A stretch of 7,556 nt of DNA from CAYUNT01 sp964446285 (lineage in GTDB: Bacteria; Sumerlaeota; Sumerlaeia; SLMS01; CAYUNT01): NCBI GenBank assembly GCA_964446285.1, contig CAYUNT010000207.1, forward strand, positions 1 to 7,556, written 5' to 3'. Position 1 is the stretch's first letter. Every line of letters begins with the position of its first letter. Below, one piece after another: positions 1 to 5,878 of this stretch. The notes beneath the pieces are model-generated. The model was not told the DNA's origin. It made no database searches and saw nothing but the letters and a program-made list of their open reading frames with translations. The position numbers and the translations under genes are program-made.

Positions 1-124
1 GCGGCTGGGACCAGGAACTGTTCAAAGTGCTGGTTGCATGGGCATTTTGCCCGCGATTCCGGTGGCTTGGGCGTCTCGCCCAAGATTTTTCCTGAGCTTT
101 GAACAGTTCGTGCGGCTGGGACCA
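1..124. repeat. Compound repeat: 13-bp direct repeats bounding a large nested inverted repeat
   Basis: GCGGCTGGGACCA occurs at 1-13 and again, identical, at 112-124. Just inside, GAACTGTTCAAAG (15-27) is the perfect reverse complement of CTTTGAACAGTTC (97-109); allowing one mismatch the arms extend to 12-27 and 97-112. The arms enclose two smaller perfect hairpins, GGGCA/TGCCC (40-52) and CTTGGGCG/CGCCCAAG (66-84). Folded, this is a long closing stem with two side hairpins. It could be an interspersed palindromic (REP or MITE-like) element or a structured transcript. No open reading frame here looks real. The repeats are seen directly; the element type is inference. Confidence 0.6.
66..90 (+). 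terminator. Candidate intrinsic terminator
   Basis: An 8-bp perfect stem CTTGGGCG/CGCCCAAG with a 3-base TCT loop (66-84) is followed at once by ATTTTT (85-90). Strong stem, short loop and T-run are the features of a Rho-independent terminator reading rightward. It would end a gene located before the window. Because it lies inside a larger inverted repeat, it may instead be just one arm of that element. Confidence 0.45.
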
Positions 125-207
125 CGAGGCTCCGCACTCGCTCTTCTCTCTTCACTCGAGTGTGCATGTTCGCCTGCGCTGGGAAAATGCGCGAGTGCAG
201 AGCCTCG
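125..207. repeat. Second inverted repeat, 17-bp arms with a central palindrome
   Basis: CGAGGCTCCGCACTCGC (125-141) pairs with GCGAGTGCAGAGCCTCG (191-207) with one mismatch across 17 bp. Between the arms lies the perfect 10-bp palindrome CACTCGAGTG (153-162). It begins immediately after the preceding compound repeat and ends two bases before the N run, so part of the same structured region may be missing. No gene is apparent within it. Confidence 0.55.
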
Positions 208-209
208 CG

Positions 210-227
210 NNNNNNNNNNNNNNNNNN
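210..227. other. Assembly gap (18 N)
   Basis: Eighteen consecutive N symbols. The gap directly follows a run of inverted repeats, the kind of sequence that often breaks assemblies. The true length of the missing sequence is unknown. Any reading frame crossing it is unreliable. The flank at 228-325 is GC-rich with two C-runs, and I see no supported feature in it. Confidence 0.95.
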
Positions 228-325
228 CCTCTGTATGCGCGCGGCTTCTGCTACCCCCCCTGCCTCATCCCCCCGCGTGTGGGCGTGTCGCAGCGCATTT
301 TCGCTTCTCGGCGCGCCAGCAAGGG

Positions 326-354
326 TTGCATTGGGGATTTGCACGCGCTATGTA
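326..354 (+). promoter_or_regulatory. Weak sigma70-like promoter candidate for the two-component operon
   Basis: TTGCAT (326-331) and TATGTA (349-354) are separated by exactly 17 bases. Each box matches the consensus at only three of six positions, so the support is mainly spacing and location. Initiation would fall near position 361, placing the stem-loop at 364-411 at the very 5' end of the mRNA and leaving a leader of about 80 bases before the ATG at 442. Confidence 0.25.
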
Positions 355-363
355 GAAACTGAA

Positions 364-411
364 GTGGAGACGATCCTGGCGGTTTTGTGGCCCGCTTTGG
401 GATCGTCCCAC
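364..411 (+). promoter_or_regulatory. Stem-loop in the leader of the two-component operon
   Basis: GTGGAGACGATCC (364-376) pairs with GGATCGTCCCAC (400-411) over 12 bp with one bulged A. GCGG (379-382) can pair with CCGC (392-395) to continue the stem inside. There is no T-run after it, so it is not a simple terminator. It lies 17 bases upstream of the Shine-Dalgarno of the first gene. Possible roles are a 5' mRNA-stabilising hairpin, a protein-binding operator, or a translational control element. The sequence does not decide between them. Confidence 0.4.
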
Positions 412-441
412 GGGAATGGCAATATGCGGAGGTGGTTCATC

Positions 442-888
442 ATGCCCGAAGATAAACAGACATCGCAGCAGAGGCCTTCCGCCGAGCCATGTGGCTCAAA
501 ATTTTCCCCGCCGCAGCCGCCGGGAACAGCCCCGGGATGCGGTTCATCCGCTGCGCCGGGTTCGAGTCCAGGCGCACCGCCCCCGCACGACTCCACACCG
601 CCGCCAGGCACGGGCCGACCTGGCTGCCGTGAAAAGGTGGAGTTTGCATCGGAGCAATTGCGCGAAGCGGCGCGGCGTGTTGTGGACGGAGTATTGCGCC
701 GGATGCCGCCAGATGTGGTCGAACACCTGAACAACTCGCGCAAGGAATTGCTGCTTGCGGCGCGTTCGCTGATCGACCGCGAATTGGACTCGATTGACCG
801 CACCACGCAACGCGCGCGCGATTTGCATCAGCCTTCGCCTTCGAAGGACGATTCGCGCGGCGCGGCAAGCGGAGGCGGCGCGAATTAA
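442..888 (+). CDS. Hypothetical 148-aa protein, Pro-rich N-terminus and helical C-terminal half
   Basis: I do not recognise a named family. The start is the ATG at 442, preceded by GGAGGTGG at 428-435 with 6-base spacing, a strong ribosome binding site. The frame is open further left, but that part crosses the N gap and is not supported. Residues 1-60 are rich in Pro, Ser and Gly and probably disordered, with cysteines at 17, 33 and 62. Residues 65-128 look like an amphipathic helical segment with many Arg, Glu and Leu, including PPDVVEHL at 89-96 and a run of paired hydrophobic positions to residue 119. The tail is again low complexity. There is no signal peptide or membrane segment. It lies 30 bases before the histidine kinase gene on the same strand and is probably co-transcribed. 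A partner or regulator of the kinase is possible, but only by position. Confidence 0.7.
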   Translation: MPEDKQTSQQRPSAEPCGSKFSPPQPPGTAPGCGSSAAPGSSPGAPPPHDSTPPPGTGRPGCREKVEFASEQLREAARRVVDGVLRRMPPDVVEHLNNSRKELLLAARSLIDRELDSIDRTTQRARDLHQPSPSKDDSRGAASGGGAN

Positions 889-918
889 TCGGCCGCACCA
901 GGAAATGGCGGCAAAGCA

Positions 919-2787
919 GTGAATCTCCAGGACAACAAATCGACGGCGCCAGATCGCCTGGAATTGTTCAAGGGAGCGCTGGATTCAGCGAGCCACGCCG
1001 TCTGCATCGCCCGCATCGAAGGCGGCGAAGTGATGTATGCCAATCCCGCCTTTTGCCGCCTGACGGGATATGCAGAGGAGGAGCTGAAAAAGGCCGGCCT
1101 GGCAGCGATCTTTGCGCAGGCATCCTCGCCAGATACCATCAGAAATCTGATGGAATTGCTTCGCCAGGGAAGAACCTGGCGCGGCGAGATTTGCTTTGTG
1201 CCGCATGGCGGAGGCGCCCCGGCAGCCAGCCACTTCGTCGTCTCTCCCTTCAATCCTGAGGAACGCCTAAGCCCGGGGCATGGCATGGACACTGCCCGCT
1301 ATCTTTGCGCCATTCAAATGAAGCTCGCGGGCGGGTCCATAATGCCGGAAGATCAGGCGCTGTTTCGCGAGCAACTGGAAAAGGAAACGCGCCGCCGCAT
1401 GGCGGAACAGACGCAGCTCTATCAAGTGAGCGCGGCGCTTCACACTTCGCTCGATCTCGAAGAAACCCTGCAATTGGTGCTCGTGGCGGCAACGGCAGGC
1501 GAAGGCTATCGTTTCAACCGCGCCTTTGTATTTTTACGCGATCCGCAGGATTCAAGCATCCTGGCCGGCCGCTATGCCGTGGGGCCGTTTCCTGTGGGGG
1601 AAGCGGAGCGAATCTGGCAAGAAATGGCCGATATGCCTCGTGAGGAACGGCTTTCTGATCTTTTGCGCCGCTACAGCGACAATCTGGCCAGCAACGAACA
1701 GGCGCTGACGCAATTCACGCGCTCCATGAAGATTTCTCTCGATCGCTGTTCGTGCGCTCTGGGCCGCGCGCTGCGCGAACGCCGCGCCATTGTCGCGGAA
1801 TCCGCGGAAGTCTTTTCCTGCGAAAGTTGCCGCCAAATTCCGTGGTCCGGGCGAAGTGGCGATCCGGTGGCGATTGTGCCTTTGATCTGCCGCGGCAACT
1901 TGCAGGGATGCCTGCTCGCGGATAACGCAATTACGCATCAGCCGATTCACCCGGATGAGTTGCAGACCCTTGAACTTTTCGCTGATCATGCCGCGGAGGC
2001 CATCGCCAACGCCATGCTCTACGAACAAGCCCAGCAGCTCGTGGCGGAACGCGATCGCGCGCTTGATGACCTGCGGACAAATCAAGAAAACCTTGTGCAG
2101 GCGCAAAAGATGGCGGCTCTCGGGCGGATGGCGGCGGCGGTTGTTCATGAACTGAAAACCCCTCTCATCATCATCGGAGGATATACGCGCAGTTTGCTGG
2201 CGCGCCCCTTCGAGCCTTCGCGCATGGCCGCAGACCTCGAAGTAATTCGCGACGAAGTGACGCGCCTGGAAAATGTGATTGAAAGCCTCTTGTTCTATGC
2301 GCGGCCCAAGAAGCCAGTTTTCCAGCCAGCGGACCTCAATGCAGAAATCGAAGGCGTCATTCAATATCTGAAACGTTCGGCGGACGAAGCCCGCGTGGAT
2401 ATTTCCTTTTCCCGGGATTCCGCAATCCCTGAAATGCCAATGGATCGCCTGCAAATGCGTCTCGTTTTCATGAATCTCATTATGAACGCCATCCAGGCAA
2501 TGCCCGGCGGCGGGCATCTGGAAATCTCCACGCAACGCGGCGAGGGAGAATGCATTGTGCGCGTGGCGGACACGGGAATTGGAATTGCCCCAGATTGTCT
2601 CGACCGTATTTTTGAGGCATTTTATACTACAAAGCCTAAGGGCACAGGGCTTGGACTCTTTGTGGCTCAGCACATTGTTTCGTCGCATGAGGGACGTATA
2701 TGTGTCGCCAGCAGTCCGCAAAACGGAACAGAATTCAGCGTTTATCTTCCCATGTCTTTGCCTGCCGAAGGGAGGCCCGGCCAATGA
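919..2787 (+). CDS. Cytoplasmic PAS-GAF sensor histidine kinase
   Basis: The 622-aa protein autophosphorylates on His and passes phosphate to a receiver domain, most likely the one encoded next. A PAS-like domain covers about residues 13-136 (NPAFCRLTGY at 42-51), followed by a helical linker (145-170) and a GAF-like domain (about 168-368). A coiled segment leads into a HisKA domain with the H-box VVHELKTPL, phospho-acceptor His410 (codon 2146-2148). The HATPase domain shows the N-box FMNLIMNAIQAM (517-528), G1 DTGIGI (551-556), and F/G2 elements FEAFYTTKPKGTGLGL (565-580), resembling the NtrB-type kinase core. No transmembrane segment is seen, so the sensor is cytosolic. The GTG at 919 is the first start after the in-frame stop at 886-888; AGGAAA at 900-905 is a weakly placed Shine-Dalgarno. 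The GAF region carries C277, C279, C301, C304, C324 and C331. Kinase identity is certain; the ligand is unknown. Confidence 0.93.
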   Translation: MNLQDNKSTAPDRLELFKGALDSASHAVCIARIEGGEVMYANPAFCRLTGYAEEELKKAGLAAIFAQASSPDTIRNLMELLRQGRTWRGEICFVPHGGGAPAASHFVVSPFNPEERLSPGHGMDTARYLCAIQMKLAGGSIMPEDQALFREQLEKETRRRMAEQTQLYQVSAALHTSLDLEETLQLVLVAATAGEGYRFNRAFVFLRDPQDSSILAGRYAVGPFPVGEAERIWQEMADMPREERLSDLLRRYSDNLASNEQALTQFTRSMKISLDRCSCALGRALRERRAIVAESAEVFSCESCRQIPWSGRSGDPVAIVPLICRGNLQGCLLADNAITHQPIHPDELQTLELFADHAAEAIANAMLYEQAQQLVAERDRALDDLRTNQENLVQAQKMAALGRMAAAVVHELKTPLIIIGGYTRSLLARPFEPSRMAADLEVIRDEVTRLENVIESLLFYARPKKPVFQPADLNAEIEGVIQYLKRSADEARVDISFSRDSAIPEMPMDRLQMRLVFMNLIMNAIQAMPGGGHLEISTQRGEGECIVRVADTGIGIAPDCLDRIFEAFYTTKPKGTGLGLFVAQHIVSSHEGRICVASSPQNGTEFSVYLPMSLPAEGRPGQ

Positions 2788-3137
2788 AAACTCTGCTGAT
2801 CGTGGACGACGAAAAGAAACTTCTGGACCTGTATAAAAGGGAATTTGAGGCAAAGGGTTACCGGATTCTGGCGGCGGGCGACGGAATATCGGCTCTGGAA
2901 TTAGCGAAAAATACACGGCCGGATTGCGCCATCGTTGACATCCGTCTTCCCGGCATGGGCGGCCTGGCGCTGATTCAGCGCCTGCTCGAACTTGATGCCT
3001 CCATTCCTATTATTATCAACTCGGCCTATCAGGACGCAAAGGACGACTTTTCTTCCTGGTGCGCCCGGTTTTTCGTGTTGAAATCATCGGATATGGAAGA
3101 ACTGCGCCAGGCGGTGGAGTCGGTTATGCGGGCGTGA
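2784..3137 (+). CDS. Receiver-only (CheY-like) response regulator
   Basis: The 117-aa protein is a single REC domain that accepts phosphate from the upstream kinase. Visible landmarks are the acidic pair D9-D10 in LLIVDDE, phospho-acceptor D52 in VDIRLPGM, the switch Ser80 (NSAY) and conserved Lys100 (VLKSSD). No DNA-binding, GGDEF or other output domain follows, so signalling must go by protein interaction or a phosphorelay. The ATG at 2784 overlaps the kinase stop as ATGA. AAGGGAGG at 2768-2775 lies 8 bases upstream, so this start is well supported and translational coupling to the kinase is expected. The frame is open further left but there it lies inside the kinase gene. The stop is followed by a 54-base spacer before the convergent queG. 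Confidence 0.93.
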   Translation: MKTLLIVDDEKKLLDLYKREFEAKGYRILAAGDGISALELAKNTRPDCAIVDIRLPGMGGLALIQRLLELDASIPIIINSAYQDAKDDFSSWCARFFVLKSSDMEELRQAVESVMRA

Positions 3138-3141
3138 ATTG

Positions 3142-3178
3142 CGCGGCGGACGCTCATGGGGCCATCACTCCAGCCGCG
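3142..3178. terminator. Hairpin in the convergent spacer, possible bidirectional terminator
   Basis: CGCGGCGGA (3142-3150) pairs with TCC-A-GCCGCG (3169-3178) over 9 bp with one bulged A, and ATGG/CCAT (3156-3165) can form an inner stem. It sits between the stop of the response regulator (3137) and the stop of queG (3192), where a terminator for both transcripts would be expected. No T-run follows on either strand, so it is not a classic intrinsic terminator and may only mark a Rho-dependent end. Confidence 0.3.
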
Positions 3179-3191
3179 ATTCGAAATGCAT

Positions 3192-4238
3192 TCATTGGGC
3201 GGATTTTTTGAATTGTGCAAGTAAAAGAGCGGCGCAGCGTTTTAGCCCTTCCGCCTTGGCGCGGCGCAAGGGCGAATGCGCACCGTAACGCGATACAAGA
3301 TCGTCATCGCTCGAAATTTTCAAAACATCTTCCAGAGGAATTGCCTTGGGATGAATGACCTGGCCCAGGGTCGCATTTCCGCCTGGCCCGGAAGCTTGGC
3401 GCGAGCGCTTTTGGTTGTGTGGACACGCCTCCTGGCAAGCGTCGCATCCAAACAGCCATTCCGTAAAATGCGGGCGCAGCGCGGCATCGATTTCCCCGCG
3501 ATGCTCTATGGTCAGGTAGCTGAGGCAGCGGCGCGCATCGAGAACGCCGGGGGCAACGAGCGCGCCAGTGGGACATGCGTCCATGCATTGGCGGCACGCT
3601 CCGCACTTATTTTCCATCGGCGCGTCCGGGGCCAAGTCGAGCGCGGTCAAAACCACTCCCAGCAAAATCCACGATCCCAGCGCAGGATGAATCAGGCAGG
3701 TGTTTTTGCCAATAAAACCAATCCCCGCGCGGCGCGCCCATGCCTTTTCGAAAATCGGCGCGGTATCGACCGCCCAGCGGACAATGCCGCGTGCGCTCGA
3801 TTGTTTTCCCTCCGGATTTCCATATTGCGCGGCGATTTTTTGAGCCAGGCGCCTGGCGATCCGCCCAACCGAACGATGATAATCCTCTCGCCTTGCATAT
3901 TGCGCAATCCGGCCCGCCGGCGTAGCGGCGGAATCATAATCATTTGCAGATTCCCGTATATAATAGTCCACGCCAACGACAATCACGCTGCGGCATCCGG
4001 GCAATAATGCCTCGGGATTGGCGCGCCGGTCTGGATCGCGCCCGAGCCAGTTCATATCCGCATGGCGGCCTTCCGCAAGCCAGCGCCGCAAAAAACCGGC
4101 TTCCTCACGCAGAAATTCCGCATGGGCCACGCCAACGAGATCGGCCCCCAGTTCACGCGCCCAGCCCTTGACAATCGCCGCCCGGCCCAGTGGGTCAAGA
4201 TCATCGAGCGAGTTCGATGTCGGCGATTGGCCTTCCAT
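3192..4238 (-). CDS. queG: Epoxyqueuosine reductase QueG
   Basis: QueG catalyses the last step of queuosine synthesis, reducing epoxyqueuosine to queuosine at the wobble position of GUN-anticodon tRNAs in the cytosol, using cobalamin and two 4Fe-4S clusters. The 348-aa length is normal for the family. The N-terminal domain binds the cofactor and ends in the family block VDTAPIFEKAWARRAG (157-172), whose D158 matches the proposed catalytic acid. The ferredoxin-like part has CGACRQCMDACP (C212, C215, C218, C222) and a second set C238, C265, C268, C272 (RRCLSY and CDACQEACP). All eight ligands are present. The C-terminal end has the HEAT-like helical region with SPLRRAKAEGLKR. The ATG at 4238 lies 18 bases after the stop of the glycosyltransferase gene; no strong Shine-Dalgarno is visible. 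No other queuosine gene is in the window. Confidence 0.95.
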   Translation of the reverse strand: MEGQSPTSNSLDDLDPLGRAAIVKGWARELGADLVGVAHAEFLREEAGFLRRWLAEGRHADMNWLGRDPDRRANPEALLPGCRSVIVVGVDYYIRESANDYDSAATPAGRIAQYARREDYHRSVGRIARRLAQKIAAQYGNPEGKQSSARGIVRWAVDTAPIFEKAWARRAGIGFIGKNTCLIHPALGSWILLGVVLTALDLAPDAPMENKCGACRQCMDACPTGALVAPGVLDARRCLSYLTIEHRGEIDAALRPHFTEWLFGCDACQEACPHNQKRSRQASGPGGNATLGQVIHPKAIPLEDVLKISSDDDLVSRYGAHSPLRRAKAEGLKRCAALLLAQFKKSAQ

Positions 4239-4256
4239 GTTTCTATTTTGTGAAAA

Positions 4257-5039
4257 TCAGCCGCCAAAACGTATTCGCAGCAAATCGAGAAACATCCGCG
4301 CGGAATCCGATAACGGATTTACGCGCGAATGAGGTTCGTCAATCCATCGGATCGGGACTTCGGCGATGCGGAACCCTTTTCGACGGGCCAGCGCGAGAAT
4401 TTCCACATCGAAACTGAATCCCTGCAACTTCTGAGCGGGAAAAACCGCCTGGGCCGCTTCGGCGGAAAAGAGTTTGAATCCGCATTGCGTGTCGCGTATG
4501 CCCCCCAAAACGATAATCCGCACCATCAGATTAAAGACACGCCCCATGCATTCACGAAACCACGGCTGATGCTTTTCGATGTTTGATTCGCGAAGGGCGC
4601 GCGATCCGATGGCAACTCCCGCCGCCATTTTTTGCGCCGCCCCCAGCAATTTCTCCACTTCTTCGATGGGAGTCGAGTTGTCGGCGTCCGTAAATAGGCG
4701 GAATTGCCCCTGCGCCATCGTCATTCCTGTTTTTATGGCGGCGCCCTTTCCCATGTTGTGCGGCTGGCGGTGCACGCGGAACACGCCGCCCTTGAACTGC
4801 GCTCCAGCTTCTTCGGCAAGCCGCGCGGTGCCGTCCGCGGAACCATCGTCCACAACAAGGATTTCCCAACTGTAGGATTGCGCTCGGAGAAATTTATAAA
4901 TGCCTTCGAGAGTTGGCCCAAGGCGCTTTTCTTCGTTGTAAGCCGGAATAATGACGCTGAGGAAAATGCCAGCCGCCCGGGCCGGAGACTGGTTGGCTGG
5001 AGAAGGCGAGCGAGAAGGCAAAGCAGGAGTGGAAGGCAT
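4257..5039 (-). CDS. Family 2 glycosyltransferase, polyprenyl/dolichyl-phosphate hexosyltransferase type
   Basis: The 260-aa protein should transfer a hexose from a nucleotide sugar to a lipid phosphate carrier (undecaprenyl phosphate in bacteria), feeding envelope glycan or glycolipid synthesis. Motifs of the GT-A fold are clear: SVIIPAYNEE (28-37), VVDDGSADGT (62-71), GKGAAIKTGM (97-106), the metal-binding DAD (118-120), the GIRDTQCGFKLF block (180-191) and GFSFDVEIL (207-215), which together resemble ALG5/dolichyl-phosphate glucosyltransferases. The first 25 residues are Pro/Ser-rich and not part of the fold. No C-terminal membrane helices are present, so it acts at the inner face of the membrane. 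The ATG at 5039 is 5 bases after the stop of the LON gene, suggesting coupled translation; there is no good Shine-Dalgarno. The donor and acceptor sugars cannot be read from sequence. Confidence 0.88.
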   Translation of the reverse strand: MPSTPALPSRSPSPANQSPARAAGIFLSVIIPAYNEEKRLGPTLEGIYKFLRAQSYSWEILVVDDGSADGTARLAEEAGAQFKGGVFRVHRQPHNMGKGAAIKTGMTMAQGQFRLFTDADNSTPIEEVEKLLGAAQKMAAGVAIGSRALRESNIEKHQPWFRECMGRVFNLMVRIIVLGGIRDTQCGFKLFSAEAAQAVFPAQKLQGFSFDVEILALARRKGFRIAEVPIRWIDEPHSRVNPLSDSARMFLDLLRIRFGG

Positions 5040-5044
5040 AAGGT

Positions 5045-5752
5045 TTATTCGCGAGTGAGGGATCCGGGCGAAAGCCGGTGCAAAAGCGTCCGAAGTTGAA
5101 TTCGCAAAAGGTGAATACGGCGTCCGACGTCGAGGGTTTCCAGCAAAGATTGTCGGTCGTATGGTTCCGCGACCAACACAGACGCCAGTTGATCGACCAG
5201 AATGCTGGGATGCGGCCCGGCATTGAGAATCCGGCGGATTTCGCGTTCGCGCTTTGGAAGATTCGCCGCAATCGCCTCCGCCAAGCGGCGCAGTTCGGCG
5301 GCCGGCTCGCCCAATTGCTCGGGGCCAAGCGATTCATACAAGTCCGCCAGCGGCTTCAGACGCCCGGCTCGATAGGGCGCATGGGCGACTTCCTCGACCA
5401 GGCGCGCGCGCTCCAAACCCTCGACGCGAAGCCGGAATCCGCCCGCGTCGCCTTCTGCGCCATTGCCTCCGCAGCCGAGCGGTTGTGAATCAATAATCGT
5501 GGAAATGCACACGATTCCATGCAAGCGCGGCCGCTGCTCGGATGTGGCGGATTCCTCGCCGCGAATCAATCCAATCCCAAGGCGCAGATCGTTTTGCACG
5601 CAATCACGCACAAGGGCGGCGCGCTCCGGCTCGCACACCTGCAAATCCAAACAGGCGCGGGGAAAAAGGACTTCTCCGGCCAGAGGAAGAAGCGGAAGTG
5701 TTTTTGCCAGTGTTTCCATAGCGACTGCGGGATTGGGGAATAAATAGGCCAT
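5045..5752 (-). CDS. Stand-alone LON substrate-binding domain protein
   Basis: The 235-aa protein matches only the N-terminal domain of Lon protease. The family signature LPLLPLAGEVLFP is at 19-31, GFRLRVEGLERARLVE (105-120) is the typical central strand block, and the C-terminal helices carry the LxxDQLASVL...RQSLLE...R pattern (185-220). There is no AAA+ Walker motif and no Ser-Lys protease site, so it is not a protease. Small LON-domain proteins are widespread, and their function is poorly known (substrate binding or adaptor roles are suggested). A Cys/Gly-rich loop lies at about 90-104. The start is taken at 5752; ATG at 5719 (residue 12), just before the signature, is an alternative, and neither has a clear Shine-Dalgarno. 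It is followed 5 bases later by the glycosyltransferase. Confidence 0.88.
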   Translation of the reverse strand: MAYLFPNPAVAMETLAKTLPLLPLAGEVLFPRACLDLQVCEPERAALVRDCVQNDLRLGIGLIRGEESATSEQRPRLHGIVCISTIIDSQPLGCGGNGAEGDAGGFRLRVEGLERARLVEEVAHAPYRAGRLKPLADLYESLGPEQLGEPAAELRRLAEAIAANLPKREREIRRILNAGPHPSILVDQLASVLVAEPYDRQSLLETLDVGRRIHLLRIQLRTLLHRLSPGSLTRE

Positions 5753-5788
5753 TGCGGACGAATGCGCGCCGCATGGTCAATACCGCAG

Positions 5789-5816
5789 ATTGTGAAACTT
5801 CCGCCCCTGCCGTCAA
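5789..5816 (-). promoter_or_regulatory. Candidate sigma70 promoter upstream of the LON-domain gene
   Basis: Read on the minus strand, TTGACG (plus positions 5811-5816) matches the -35 consensus at five of six bases. CACAAT (5789-5794) matches the -10 consensus at four of six, with a 16-base spacer. Initiation near 5782 would give a leader of about 30 bases to the ATG at 5752. It lies in the 126-base spacer after holA, the largest gap in the minus-strand gene set, where an internal promoter is plausible. The same spacer also holds a short stem CTGCC/GGCAG (5823-5837) without a T-run. Confidence 0.3.
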
Positions 5817-5878
5817 CCCCAACTGCCCCGCTGGCAGGGAGAATTGGCGGAATGAGGCGGAGGGAATTCAAATCGCCT

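Noticed and set aside
1..207. CRISPR array or tRNA-like structure in the repeat region
   Set aside because: The repeats are inverted and unequal, there is no regular spacer pattern, and no anticodon or T-arm signature is visible.
160..441. Upstream extension of the 148-aa protein to an ATG at 160
   Set aside because: It crosses the N run and two inverted repeats, has no ribosome binding site, and the ATG at 442 has a strong one.
2700..2783. Longer response regulator starting at the ATG at 2700
   Set aside because: The extra residues overlap the end of the kinase gene and do not belong to a receiver fold; the ATG at 2784 has an ideal ribosome binding site and starts right at the first beta strand.
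1552..2916. A 454-codon open frame on the minus strand opposite the kinase gene
   Set aside because: The plus strand encodes a clear PAS-GAF-HisKA-HATPase protein here. The antisense product has no recognisable motif and is a typical by-product of GC-rich codon use.
3276..4007. A 243-codon plus-strand frame opposite queG
   Set aside because: queG on the minus strand has all family motifs; the plus frame shows none and has an Arg/Ala-rich composition typical of a shadow frame.
5823..5837. Stem CTGCC/GGCAG between holA and the LON gene as a holA terminator
   Set aside because: The stem is only 5 bp and no T-run follows it on the minus strand.
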